64,000 bases of DNA, taken from assembly GCF_023534745.1 (NCBI RefSeq), contig NZ_JAMHJQ010000010.1, forward strand, positions 124,001 to 188,000, read 5' to 3'. This DNA is from Streptomyces sp. 35G-GA-8. GTDB lineage: Bacteria > Actinomycetota > Actinomycetes > Streptomycetales > Streptomycetaceae. A model generated the notes under the pieces. That model saw only the letters and a program-made list of their open reading frames with translations. It was not told where the DNA came from and did no database searches. A program made the position numbers and the translations under genes. Positions 1 to 8,644 of the stretch are shown piece after piece; position 1 is the stretch's first letter; each line of letters opens with the position of its first letter.

Positions 1-1032
1 CACCGAGTCGGCCAGCAGGTTGGCCAGCAGGACGGTCAGCATGATGAGGAAGAAGACCCCTTGCATCACCGGGTAGTCGCGCTGCTGGAGCGAGGTGTAG
101 AGCAGATAGCCGATGCCCGGGTAGTTGAAGACGACTTCGGTGAGCAGGGCCCCGCCGACGACGTGGCCGAGGGCGAGGGCGAAGCCCGTGAAGTTCGGCA
201 GGACGGCGTTGCGGGCCGCGTAGCGGAGCATCACCCTGCGGTTGGACAGGCCCTTGGCCTGGGCGAGCAGGACGTAGTCCTCGCGCACGGTGGTGACCGT
301 CATGTTGCGCATGCCGAGCAGCCAGCCGCCGAAGGCCGAGAAGATGATGGTGGCGGCGGGAAGGGCGCCGTAGTGCAGCACGCTGAGGAGGAAGGACGGG
401 GAGAAGCCGATCGGGAGGTCGGCGTCGTATCCACCGGACAGCGGGAACCAGCCCAGCAGGAAGGCGAAGAGCCACAGCCCCAGGAGCGCCATCCAGAAGT
501 AGGGGATGGCCGAGACGAATGTGGTGAGCGGGCTGATCACGGAGTCGAAGCGGCCGCCCGCCTTCCAGCCGGCCGCGGCGCCGATGCCGGTGCCGAGGAC
601 GAACGCGATGACGGTGGTCGTGCCGACCAGCAGCATGGTCCAGGGCAGACCCTGCCACACCAGGTCGCTGACGGGCATGGGGAAGTTGCTGACCGAGACA
701 CCGAGGTCGAAGCGCGCCAACTGGCCCAGGTAGTCGAGGTACTGGCGGCCGAGATTGGCGTCCGGGTCGCCGAAGACCTTCTGGATCGACTCCATGGCGC
801 TGGGCGACAGTTGCTGGCCGCTGACCCGCTGGAGCTTCTCGACGATCGCGGCGGACGGGTCGCCCGGCATCAGCCGCGGCAGAAAGAAGTTCAGGGTGAT
901 GGCCGACCAGACGGCGGCCAGATAGAAGCCGAGCCGGCGCACCAGGAATCCCCAGCGCCGGGGAGCCACGGCCCGGCGCACGGCAGACGCGGCGGGCGCG
1001 GCGGGCTCCGTGGCAGTGGTCGCCGCGGTCAC
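1..1032 (-). CDS. ABC transporter permease, DppB/OppB type (3' end outside window)
   Basis: Inner-membrane permease of a family-5 importer that takes up peptides or, in some actinomycetes, oligosaccharides. The GTG start at 1032 overlaps the TGA of the binding-protein gene as GTGA, so the two are translationally coupled. About 344 residues are visible: a cytoplasmic N-terminus with Arg-rich patches, a first membrane span near residue 35, the periplasmic segment typical of DppB, then further spans. The conserved coupling loop (ARNAVLPNFTGFALALG) and the YPGIGYLLY segment that follows it are present. The C-terminus lies beyond base 1. A DppC permease and ATPases are expected next, outside the window. 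Substrate is unknown; the divergent galactosidase suggests a galactoside (inference). Confidence 0.9.
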   Translation of the reverse strand, partial: MTAATTATEPAAPAASAVRRAVAPRRWGFLVRRLGFYLAAVWSAITLNFFLPRLMPGDPSAAIVEKLQRVSGQQLSPSAMESIQKVFGDPDANLGRQYLDYLGQLARFDLGVSVSNFPMPVSDLVWQGLPWTMLLVGTTTVIAFVLGTGIGAAAGWKAGGRFDSVISPLTTFVSAIPYFWMALLGLWLFAFLLGWFPLSGGYDADLPIGFSPSFLLSVLHYGALPAATIIFSAFGGWLLGMRNMTVTTVREDYVLLAQAKGLSNRRVMLRYAARNAVLPNFTGFALALGHVVGGALLTEVVFNYPGIGYLLYTSLQQRDYPVMQGVFFLIMLTVLLANLLADSV

Positions 1033-2690
1033 TTGGTGGCCTGCTTCAGGTTCAGGAGGGTGAGCGTGGTGTCGGGGCCCAGGCCCGGGAACGGTACGTA
1101 GCCGAAGTCCTCGGGGGTGGGCCAGCCGGCCCAGTGGTCCGCGCTGATGGCTATGAACCAGTAACTGTTGTAGATGGGGCTGTACGGCACCTGCTCGGCG
1201 ACGATCCTCTGGAGCTCGTGCCCGGCGCTCCGCGCCACCGCCGGATCGTTCGTTTCCAGCAGCTTCTCGATCGCGGCGTCGGTGGCCCTGTCCTTCCAGC
1301 GGCCGACGTTGGTGGCGGCCGTCTCGCCCAGCGGGCGGTAGGCCCGGCTGCTCAGCGCGCTGTAGATGCCGGCGACTCCGGCGCCGCCCGTGAAGTTGAT
1401 GGTGAGGTCGAAGTCACCGGTCTGCTGCTGCTCGTAGAGATTGGCGCTGGGAGCACCGACCGACTTCACCTCGATCCCGAGGTGCTTCTTCCAGCTGCGG
1501 ATCATGATGTTGGCATAGGGGTCCCAGCCGAAGTCCTGGTTGAACGACAGCCTCGGAGCGTAGGACTCGCCGTCCTTGACCAGTTCGCCGCCCTTGACCT
1601 CGAAGCCGCTGAGCGCCAGTTCCTTCCGCGCTTCAGCGGCGTCCAGCTCCTGCACCTTGTGCCGGTATTCGGGAAGGATCGCGTCGGCGTAGATCTCGTC
1701 GACCAGCCCGGTGGGACCCGCCTCCGTACCGGGACGCTGGAGCGTGGTGACGATGTCCTTGCGCGGAATCGTCATCGCGAGCGCCCGCCGCAGATGGACA
1801 TTGTCGAAGGGGGCCCGGCCGGTGTTGAAGAAGAGTGAGTAGGCGCCGCCTGTGGCGTACTTCTGGTAGAGGTGGTGCTCGGGGTCCTTGCCGACGTACT
1901 CCTGCTCCGCCCCGTTCCAGGCCACGAGTGCCCAGTCCACCTCACCGCGCAGCAGTTGGGCCCGTACGGAATCGCCACTGGTCGGGATGATCTTGAGCTG
2001 CTTCAGCGCGAAGCGACCGCCCCAGTAGTCGCTCCGGGCGCCGAGCGTGACCTGCTGGGGCGCGAACCGCTCCAGGACGAACGGGCCGGTGCCCACCGGG
2101 TCCGGGTTGGCCCAGCTCTTGAGGTCCTTGCCGTCCCAGATGTGCCGCGGCACGACGGGCAGTTGCGGGGAGGCGAGTTGACCCACTTCGCTGAAGGCGG
2201 GGCGCTGCCAGTGGACGGTGACGGTGGTGGCGTCCTTCTTGGTGACGCGGTCGTAGGTGGTGCCACCGGTGTTGAAGGCGGGGTCCTTGAGAGGAACGCC
2301 CAGGGAGAAGACCACGTCGTCGGCGGTCATGGGCTTGCCGTCGGAGAACGTCACATCGTCACGCAGCTTCACGGTGAGGGTGGTGCCGGCCTCGTCGAAC
2401 TCCAGGCTCTCGGCCAGCCACGGCTTGACCTTCGCACCGTCGCTGTAGTCGATACGCGCCAGCGGCTCATAGATCAACTCGCTGTTGGGGGACTTCTGGG
2501 TGGCGGGGCCGAACATGTTGTAGTTGCGGACGAAGGTGGTCCCGCCGTCGGTCTTGCCGAATACGAGCGCCTGTGTGCCCGTGCCTCCCGCCCCGGCTCC
2601 GCCGGTACCAGCCGTGCAGGCGCTCGCTCCGAGAGGGATCGCGAGGGCCGCCGCGGCGGTGCGCGCTAGAAAGACTCTTCTCGTGGGCAT
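1029..2690 (-). CDS. ABC transporter substrate-binding lipoprotein, SBP family 5
   Basis: Extracytoplasmic solute-binding protein of about 553 residues, the usual size for DppA/OppA-like proteins. The start at 2690 is chosen because GGAG lies 8 nt upstream and the peptide then begins with a twin-arginine-like TRRVFLAR stretch, a hydrophobic core and a lipobox-like GASAC. The reading frame is open further upstream but without signal character. Family-5 features include the segment after the lipobox that leads into a peptide-binding fold (LAESLEFDEAGTTLTVKLRD, TFSDGKPMTADDVVFSL). It is first in an operon with the coupled permease downstream. The substrate may be an oligopeptide or a galacto-oligosaccharide; family 5 includes both. 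Confidence 0.88.
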   Translation of the reverse strand: MPTRRVFLARTAAAALAIPLGASACTAGTGGAGAGGTGTQALVFGKTDGGTTFVRNYNMFGPATQKSPNSELIYEPLARIDYSDGAKVKPWLAESLEFDEAGTTLTVKLRDDVTFSDGKPMTADDVVFSLGVPLKDPAFNTGGTTYDRVTKKDATTVTVHWQRPAFSEVGQLASPQLPVVPRHIWDGKDLKSWANPDPVGTGPFVLERFAPQQVTLGARSDYWGGRFALKQLKIIPTSGDSVRAQLLRGEVDWALVAWNGAEQEYVGKDPEHHLYQKYATGGAYSLFFNTGRAPFDNVHLRRALAMTIPRKDIVTTLQRPGTEAGPTGLVDEIYADAILPEYRHKVQELDAAEARKELALSGFEVKGGELVKDGESYAPRLSFNQDFGWDPYANIMIRSWKKHLGIEVKSVGAPSANLYEQQQTGDFDLTINFTGGAGVAGIYSALSSRAYRPLGETAATNVGRWKDRATDAAIEKLLETNDPAVARSAGHELQRIVAEQVPYSPIYNSYWFIAISADHWAGWPTPEDFGYVPFPGLGPDTTLTLLNLKQATK

Positions 2691-3127
2691 GGCTGACTCC
2701 TGGCTCCTCGTGAGGGCTGAGCTGGGCACGGAAGAATTGCGCATACGTATGACCTCGACCGTGGGAGACCCTTGGGACTCCGCTTCTACGTATGACCAGG
2801 GAACGTACGGACGTTGCGAGGGTGCGTCAAGAGTGTGACGTGAAGGTTTTTTTCGGCCACCCCTCTTCAGCGGTGGGCTCAACGGGACGCCGAGGCACGG
2901 GACTTACGGCACGACACACTCATTGACACCTCGACGCGGCCCGCCTAAGTTGAGCGCGCTCGTCGCCGCGGGCGGCATCGACCGCCGCCTCCTGGACCCC
3001 GCGTCGAGCAGTAACCGGCAACGCGTCCACCGCCGGCTCCTGGGACGTCCCGGTGCCCTCGCCGATCGCACCCACCGGCCCGCTTCTCGACCGCGTTGTC
3101 CGCAGCTCAGGACTCAGGAGCTTCGCC
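2691..3127. promoter_or_regulatory. Divergent intergenic region between the importer and the galactosidase
   Basis: This 437-bp gap has no convincing gene. It holds a plausible vegetative promoter facing the galactosidase: TTGACA at 2923-2928, 17 bp, then TAAGTT at 2946-2951. Two identical 11-bp direct repeats, TACGTATGACC, lie at 2744-2754 and 2787-2797, 43 bp apart (about four helical turns), close upstream of the importer. They are candidate activator or repressor sites. No LacI-type regulator gene is visible in the window, so the regulator may be elsewhere. Confidence 0.5.
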
Positions 3128-5131
3128 ATGCCGCGATCCGACCACCCGCGTCTCGCGTGGGGCCGCATTCCACGCCCCGCCTACGGCGCCGACTACAACC
3201 CCGAGCAGTGGGACAGAGCGATCTGGAAGGACGATGTCCGCCTGATGCGCGAGGCCGACGTCAACCTGGTGACCCTCGGTGTCTTCGCCTGGTCCTGGAT
3301 CGAACCCGGGCCGGACGCCTTTGACTTCTCCGGCCTCGACGAGGTCATCGCTCTCCTGCACGCGTCGGGCATCGCCGTCGACCTGGCCACGCCCACCGCG
3401 GCACCCCCGCTGTGGTTCTCCCACGCCCACCCCGAATCGCTGCCGGTCACGGCCGACGGGCGTACGCTCGCGCCCGGCTCCCGTCAGGCGTACTGCGCAT
3501 CGTCACCCGCCTACCGGGAACGCGCCGCGCTGGTCACCCGCCGCCTCGCCGAACGCTACGGCGATCACCCGGCCGTGGTGATGTGGCACATCAACAACGA
3601 GTACGCCAACGGCAACGCCCACTGCTGGTGCGCGACCTCGGCCGACGCGTTCCGCGACTGGCTGCGCACCACCTACGGAGACGATCTGGACGCCCTCAAC
3701 GGCCGCTGGGGCACGGCCCTTTGGGGAGTGCGCTACAGCGACTGGGGCCAGGTCACCCCGCCGCGCACCAGCACCGGCAGCCTCTCGCCGGGGCTCTGGC
3801 TGGACTTCTACCGCTTCAGCGACAGCGAGCAGCTGGCCTGCTTCCGCGCGGAGCGGGACATCGTACGCGCCCACTCCCCCGGCCGCCCCGTCACCACCAA
3901 CTTCACGGCGAGCGCGCTCCGCTGGAGCGACTACTGGCGCTGGGCGCGCGAGGTCGACATCGTCTCGAACGACCACTACCTCATGTCCGAGGACCCCGAC
4001 CGCGCCGCCGACCTCGCCTTCGCCGCCGACCTGACCCGTGGTCTCGCGGACGGAGCGCCCTGGATCCTCATGGAGCACTCCACCTCCGCGGTGCAGTGGC
4101 AACCCCGCAACGTCGCCAAAACCCCGGGGGAGATGACCCGCAACACACTGACCCACCTCGCCCGCGGCGCGGACGGCGCCCTGTTCTTCCAGTGGCGCCA
4201 GTCCGCCTACGGCCCGGAGAAATGGCACTCGGCGATGGTTCCCCACGGCGGGGAGGACACCAGGATCTGGCGGGAGGCCAAAGCCCTCGGCACCACCGTG
4301 GCCGGCCTCGCCGACATCGCCGGCAGCACGTGCCCGCCCGCCGACATCGCCCTCCTGCTGGACTACGAAGCCATGTGGGCCCTGCAACTGCCCCACCGGC
4401 CCAGCGGCGACATGACCTGCTCCGGCGTTCTTCGTGACTGGCACCGCGCTCTGTGGAGCCTCGGTCTGTCCTGCGACGTGGTACCGGCTCCAGGAGAACA
4501 GCGCCTCCTGCTGGTGCCTTCGCTCTACGCCCTGTCCACCGACACGGCCAGGGCGCTGGAGGACTACACGGCACGCGGCGGCCACCTGGTCGTCGGCCCG
4601 TTCAGCGGAGTGGTCGACCCGCACGACCGCGTCCACCCCGGCCCGTACCCCGGCGCGCTGCGTGACCTGCTCGGCCTGCGGGTGGACGAATACCTTCCGC
4701 TCGCCTCCGGCGCATCGGTCGGCCTGGACGACGACGTGACCGGCCATCTGTGGGCCGAGCGCGTCCTGCCCGATCCGGGCACCGAGGTGGAGAGCCGATT
4801 CCTCGACGGACCCGCGCGAGGAGGCCCGGCCATCCTCCGTCGCGGCACCGCGCGCTACCTGGCCACCCGCCCGGACTCCACCTCCCTCCTGCGGCTCCTT
4901 TCCCGGTGGGCCGCACAGGCAGGCTGCGCCGCGCCGGTCCAAGGGGCCGGCGGCGGAGTGGAGGTCACCCGCCGAACCAACCCCGACGGCATGACCTGGC
5001 TCTTCGCCGTGAACCACACCGACCACCCCGCGCAGGTGGCCACCACCGGGATCGATGTCCTCTCGGGCACCCGTTCACCGGGCATGATCACCGTCCCGGC
5101 GGGCGAGGTCGCCGTGGTGGCCGAGGGATGA
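3128..5131 (+). CDS. Beta-galactosidase, glycoside hydrolase family 42
   Basis: Predicted intracellular retaining beta-galactosidase of 667 residues that cleaves terminal beta-galactosyl residues. The start at 3128 has AGGAG at 3116-3120. Near the N-terminus is the family segment YGADYNPEQW. The acid/base Glu is about E158 in HINNEYANG, and the nucleophile Glu is about E316 in ILMEHSTSAVQWQ. A cysteine-containing HCWC segment just after the acid/base resembles the zinc-cluster region of GH42 enzymes. The trimerisation and C-terminal beta domains follow. There is no signal peptide, so substrate must be imported, which fits the divergent ABC transporter. Confidence 0.95.
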   Translation: MPRSDHPRLAWGRIPRPAYGADYNPEQWDRAIWKDDVRLMREADVNLVTLGVFAWSWIEPGPDAFDFSGLDEVIALLHASGIAVDLATPTAAPPLWFSHAHPESLPVTADGRTLAPGSRQAYCASSPAYRERAALVTRRLAERYGDHPAVVMWHINNEYANGNAHCWCATSADAFRDWLRTTYGDDLDALNGRWGTALWGVRYSDWGQVTPPRTSTGSLSPGLWLDFYRFSDSEQLACFRAERDIVRAHSPGRPVTTNFTASALRWSDYWRWAREVDIVSNDHYLMSEDPDRAADLAFAADLTRGLADGAPWILMEHSTSAVQWQPRNVAKTPGEMTRNTLTHLARGADGALFFQWRQSAYGPEKWHSAMVPHGGEDTRIWREAKALGTTVAGLADIAGSTCPPADIALLLDYEAMWALQLPHRPSGDMTCSGVLRDWHRALWSLGLSCDVVPAPGEQRLLLVPSLYALSTDTARALEDYTARGGHLVVGPFSGVVDPHDRVHPGPYPGALRDLLGLRVDEYLPLASGASVGLDDDVTGHLWAERVLPDPGTEVESRFLDGPARGGPAILRRGTARYLATRPDSTSLLRLLSRWAAQAGCAAPVQGAGGGVEVTRRTNPDGMTWLFAVNHTDHPAQVATTGIDVLSGTRSPGMITVPAGEVAVVAEG

Positions 5132-5246
5132 CGCCTGGCATGTGTACGCGGTCAGGAACACGGTGGCTCGTCGGGTGTGCCGTCGGGCGGCATGCCGTGC
5201 GGTCCGTACCGACCCCGTCCATATGTCCACCCCATGCGGCAGGGGG

Positions 5247-6161
5247 TCAGCCAGGCTGGCGCCACGGCGTGAGGTCGAGCCCCGGATACCGCAGCGCCGT
5301 CCCGGCCAGCGTCTCCGGTGTCCAGTACGGATGTCCAGGCGGCGGGAACCCGAACGCCTGGAGCTGGCGCGGCGTGGCCCGCTCGACGAACGTGAACCAG
5401 TCCCGCTGACCGGCGGAGTAGGCCCAGCCCCGGCGCTGCCCCCATTGGACACCGGAGGGACGGAAGTTCAGGTGCATGGTGTAGCGGGCGCCGCGCGGCG
5501 CGGTCATCGCCGTGCCGCGATGAACGGTGCCGATCTCGAAGGCGACGACTGTCCCGGCAGGACCGGCCGCGGACACCTGCGCTCCGTACAGGTGCGGGCT
5601 GCCGCTGCCGTCGTGGAAGCGGCTCCTGCTTTCGACGCCGGGTCGCAGATACCTGTCGGGCACGGCGGGAAGGTCGGCCGTGTGCTTCCGCGGGACGAGG
5701 TGCGCCGGGCCGAACTCCTCGGGCACGTCCGCCAGGTACACGAACATCTCCAGCTGGCGGAAGCCGGGCGCAGTGCTGGGCACCAGGAGAGTGTGGCCCA
5801 GGTAGTCGCGGTGCAGGTCCTGGTCGTAGTCGCTGGCGCCGGCATACTTCGCCCATGCCTCCGCCCCGTAGATCTGGACGCCGTCGTCCTCCAGCAGCGT
5901 CTCGGCGAGGGTCAGGATCCGGTGGTTCACAGCCAGGAGGCTGATCTCCGTGCTGGCGAACGGGAAGTAGTCGATCCCGGCGAACTGGTCGCCGATGAAG
6001 CGCTCGCGGCGCGCATCGGTTGCGTCGTGGAATCCCTCGGCGGACGGGAACAGCAGATCCAGTTCGTCCGCCGCAGACTTCAGCTCATCGGGTGGGATGA
6101 AGCCAGGGAGGATGACGAAGCCATCTTCACGCCACGCTCGCGCCGCATCTTCGAAGTCCAT
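5247..6161 (-). CDS. Phytanoyl-CoA dioxygenase (PhyH) family protein
   Basis: Non-haem Fe(II)/2-oxoglutarate-dependent oxygenase of 304 residues. The start at 6161 is chosen because the peptide then opens with the typical ARAWREDGFVILPGFI segment. The iron triad is visible as HRD (in DLHRDYLGHTLL) and a distal His in GTVHRGTAM, with downstream Arg residues that could hold 2-oxoglutarate. The family includes hydroxylases of lipids and of natural products; nothing here fixes the substrate. It is convergent with the galactosidase and divergent from the two-component genes, and appears monocistronic. Confidence 0.85.
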   Translation of the reverse strand: MDFEDAARAWREDGFVILPGFIPPDELKSAADELDLLFPSAEGFHDATDARRERFIGDQFAGIDYFPFASTEISLLAVNHRILTLAETLLEDDGVQIYGAEAWAKYAGASDYDQDLHRDYLGHTLLVPSTAPGFRQLEMFVYLADVPEEFGPAHLVPRKHTADLPAVPDRYLRPGVESRSRFHDGSGSPHLYGAQVSAAGPAGTVVAFEIGTVHRGTAMTAPRGARYTMHLNFRPSGVQWGQRRGWAYSAGQRDWFTFVERATPRQLQAFGFPPPGHPYWTPETLAGTALRYPGLDLTPWRQPG

Positions 6162-6423
6162 CGGACCAGGATGATCACGACGGTTGACGCGGGCAAGCGG
6201 TTTTCCGGGTAGTACACCTCTGAGGCGGACAGCTGCCCGTCCCAGACCCGAGCCGGAGCCGTGGTGCCCCCTGAGGCTCGACCGGCTCGCCAGTTCCAGG
6301 CGACGGCCGAGGGTCAGGATCTGTCGACCGCCCACCGGTGGTGAGCGGCTTCCCGGGCCGACCACAGTGCCGCCGTCATGCCGGCCCCGAGCTCACCCGT
6401 CGGCCGGCGTTCGTCCTTCGAGC

Positions 6424-6461
6424 TGGTCCATGGGAACGATCCTGGTCCATGGGAACGATCC
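6424..6461. repeat. Perfect 19-bp tandem duplication
   Basis: Two abutting identical 19-bp copies beginning TGGTCCATGGGAACG occupy 6424-6442 and 6443-6461. Each copy contains CCATGG. The duplication lies 14 bp before the palindrome cluster and may be a slippage product or a repeated protein site. Confidence 0.85.
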
Positions 6462-6474
6462 TCGCCGAGCTATC

Positions 6475-6509
6475 GTCTACAGTTCAGTAGACCGTCTACA
6501 GGATTGTAG
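6475..6509. promoter_or_regulatory. Overlapping palindromes built on GTCTAC half-sites
   Basis: Three overlapping inverted repeats share half-sites. GTCTAC-N6-GTAGAC spans 6475-6492, GTAGAC-C-GTCTAC spans 6487-6499 (perfect), and CTACA-N4-TGTAG spans 6496-6509. The last resembles BlaI/MecI-type operators (TACA/TGTA dyads), but no such repressor is encoded in the window. The cluster sits about 115 bp upstream of the response regulator start. A dimer array or alternative registers of one dimer are both possible. Confidence 0.6.
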
Positions 6510-6623
6510 TCACACGGGTCGGGGCCACGAGCGACGGCCCCACCTTTGGTTACCGCGTCACAGCTCGCGGTCCTGTGGCACGGCACGTGGGCGACGACGT
6601 ACACGGGTGGACCAGGGAGGATC

Positions 6624-7286
6624 ATGCCGCACAGGATTCTGGTCGTCGAGGACGATCACGCCCTGCGTGACGTCCTGGTGCGCGGCCTGCGTGACGAGGG
6701 TTTCCGCACCGCGCCGGCCCCCGATGGGGCGACGGCGCTGCGGCTGGCCGGTGACGTCGTCGACGCGGCCGTCATCGATGTCGGACTGCCTGACGCCGAC
6801 GGCCGGGACGTCTGCCAGGCGGTGCGGGCCAGAGGCCTCCTCTGGCCCGTCATCTTCCTGACGGCCCATCACCACCTCACGGACCGGCTCGCCGGATTCT
6901 CCGCCGGGGGCGACGACTACCTGCCCAAGCCGTTCCATCTGGCGGAGCTGGCGGCCCGGCTGCGGGCGGCCCTCAAGCGCGCCGGTCCCGTACCGGTCGC
7001 GGCGACCGGCGATGTGACGCTGGACCCGGTCGGACACAGTCTGTCGGTACGCGGTACCGAGGTCGGCCTCACGCCCACGGAGTTCCGGCTTCTCGCGGCT
7101 CTCATCGCCTCGTCCGGGGGCATCGTGAGCAGGCGGGAACTGATCAGGGTCGGCTGGCCCGAGGGCGCCCAGGTCAGCGACAACACGCTCGACCAGTATG
7201 TGACCCGGCTGCGCCGCAAGCTCCGTGCGGGCGGCAGCGCGCTCAGCGTCACCACCGCGCGCGGCGTCGGGCACCGCTTGTCATGA
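6624..7286 (+). CDS. Response regulator, OmpR/PhoB type
   Basis: DNA-binding response regulator of 220 residues. The start at 6624 follows GGGAGG at 6615-6620. The receiver domain has the acidic pocket EDD near residues 9-11, the phospho-acceptor D52 (IDVGLP), a Thr in FLTAHH and the KPF lysine. A winged-helix C-terminal domain ends in TTARGVGHRLS. The stop overlaps the kinase start as ATGA, giving translational coupling. Upstream palindromes could be autoregulatory sites. Target genes are unknown. Confidence 0.93.
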   Translation: MPHRILVVEDDHALRDVLVRGLRDEGFRTAPAPDGATALRLAGDVVDAAVIDVGLPDADGRDVCQAVRARGLLWPVIFLTAHHHLTDRLAGFSAGGDDYLPKPFHLAELAARLRAALKRAGPVPVAATGDVTLDPVGHSLSVRGTEVGLTPTEFRLLAALIASSGGIVSRRELIRVGWPEGAQVSDNTLDQYVTRLRRKLRAGGSALSVTTARGVGHRLS

Positions 7287-8644
7287 AGGCGTTCCTCTCC
7301 CGGTGCCGGCCGCGCACCCTGCGCGGCCGGCTCTCCCTGGTCGCGCTGACCACCGCCACGCTGCTGATGGTGATCCTCACCGTCGTGTTCAACGCCGTTG
7401 TCCAGCGCCATCTGCAACGCCAGGCCGACGACGAACTGCGCGCGCGGGCCGCGGTGGTCGCCGCGACCGTCGACACGATCGGGCCCCGGGTGAACGTCAG
7501 GGAGTCGCCGGGCGAGGAACTGCTCGACACGAACGTGTGGATCTACGCGGGCGGCCGGCTCATCGAGAAGCCCGGGTCCGCCACGGCCAACGGCTCGCTG
7601 ACCCGCGCCGCCGGCCGGCTGGCCGCAGCGGGCGGACCGGCCTGCGCCACCGCCCGGGGCCACGGCACGGTCCGGCTGTGTGTGCGGCCGGTGCCGGGCG
7701 GCAAGCAGGACATGGCCGTCGTCACCGCGCTGGACCTCTCGCCCTATCGAAGCTCGGCCCGTACCTTGTTCTACGCGTCGCTCGCGCTCGACGCGGTCAT
7801 GCTGGCCTGCACCTACGCGCTGACGCGGCTGTCGGTCCGGCGCGCGCTGCGCCCCGTGGCCACCATGACCGAGGACGCCGGCCGGTGGAGCGCGACGGCC
7901 TCCGACGAGCGCTTCGGGAACGGGGAACGGCCCAGGGAACTGGCCGAGTTGGGCCGGTCGCTGGACGCGCTCCTGGACCGTATCCGGGCACTGCTGCGGC
8001 ACGAGCGGCAGCTCACCCGGGAGCTCTCGCACGAGCTGCGCAATCCGCTCGCCCTCATCATCGCCGAACTCGACTGGTGGCAGACCCGCCCCCGCTCCGC
8101 CGCGGACACCCTGGCCACGCACGCGGCGATCCTCGACGCCGCCCGGTCCATGCGCACGATCTGCGACACCCTCCTCGATGACGCCCGCGAGAGCATGGTC
8201 GCCGTACCGGGCTCCACGGACGTACTGCCCGTCCTGCGGCGGCTCGCGGCGAGTGCCGCCAGGCCGCGGCAGGTGACGGTCGTCCTCTCCGGACAGGACA
8301 CCGGCCTGTCGGCAGGAGTGCCGGGGCCCCTCGTGGAGCGCATCGTCAGTCCCCTGCTCGACAACGCGCTGCGGCACGCGCGGGAGCGGGTCGAGATCCG
8401 GGTGCGCCCGCATGCCGACGGTGTACGGGTCGAGGTCGTGGACGACGGTCCGGGCGTACCCGCGTCGTTCACGTCGCAGCTGTTCCAGCCGGGGCGCCGC
8501 GCCGATCCGGGGGACGGGCACGGCGGAGCGGGCCTCGGGCTGCCGCTCTCGCGACGCCTGGCCCGCTCGGCCGGCGGCGAGGTGCACCACGAAGAGCGGC
8601 ACACCCCGGGCGCGGCCTTCGTGGTCAGCCTGCCTCCGGGCTGA
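7283..8644 (+). CDS. Sensor histidine kinase
   Basis: Membrane sensor kinase of 453 residues, partner of the coupled response regulator. A first span lies near residues 17-40 and a second near 160-183, enclosing an extracytoplasmic sensor of about 120 residues with two Cys (CATARGHGTVRLC) that could form a disulfide. A HAMP-like linker follows, then the phosphoacceptor H250 in LSHELRNPLAL. The N box (LLDNALRHA), a DDGPGVP G1 box and a GGAGLGLPLSR G2 box complete the ATPase domain. The 3' end overlaps the convergent COG4705 gene by 20 bp. Confidence 0.93.
   Translation: MKAFLSRCRPRTLRGRLSLVALTTATLLMVILTVVFNAVVQRHLQRQADDELRARAAVVAATVDTIGPRVNVRESPGEELLDTNVWIYAGGRLIEKPGSATANGSLTRAAGRLAAAGGPACATARGHGTVRLCVRPVPGGKQDMAVVTALDLSPYRSSARTLFYASLALDAVMLACTYALTRLSVRRALRPVATMTEDAGRWSATASDERFGNGERPRELAELGRSLDALLDRIRALLRHERQLTRELSHELRNPLALIIAELDWWQTRPRSAADTLATHAAILDAARSMRTICDTLLDDARESMVAVPGSTDVLPVLRRLAASAARPRQVTVVLSGQDTGLSAGVPGPLVERIVSPLLDNALRHARERVEIRVRPHADGVRVEVVDDGPGVPASFTSQLFQPGRRADPGDGHGGAGLGLPLSRRLARSAGGEVHHEERHTPGAAFVVSLPPG

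Larger units (their letters stand above)
6162..6623. promoter_or_regulatory. Intergenic control region between PhyH gene and two-component operon
   Basis: A 462-bp gap without a gene. It contains a perfect 19-bp tandem duplication (6424-6461) and, just after it, a nest of overlapping inverted repeats (6475-6509), both listed separately. The location suggests control of the response regulator gene at 6624, of the PhyH gene, or of both. Confidence 0.5.

Noticed and set aside
6496-6509. CTACA-N4-TGTAG as proof of a beta-lactamase-type BlaI system
   Set aside because: No BlaI/BlaR or beta-lactamase gene is in the window; the dyad overlaps two others and is better treated as one composite site.
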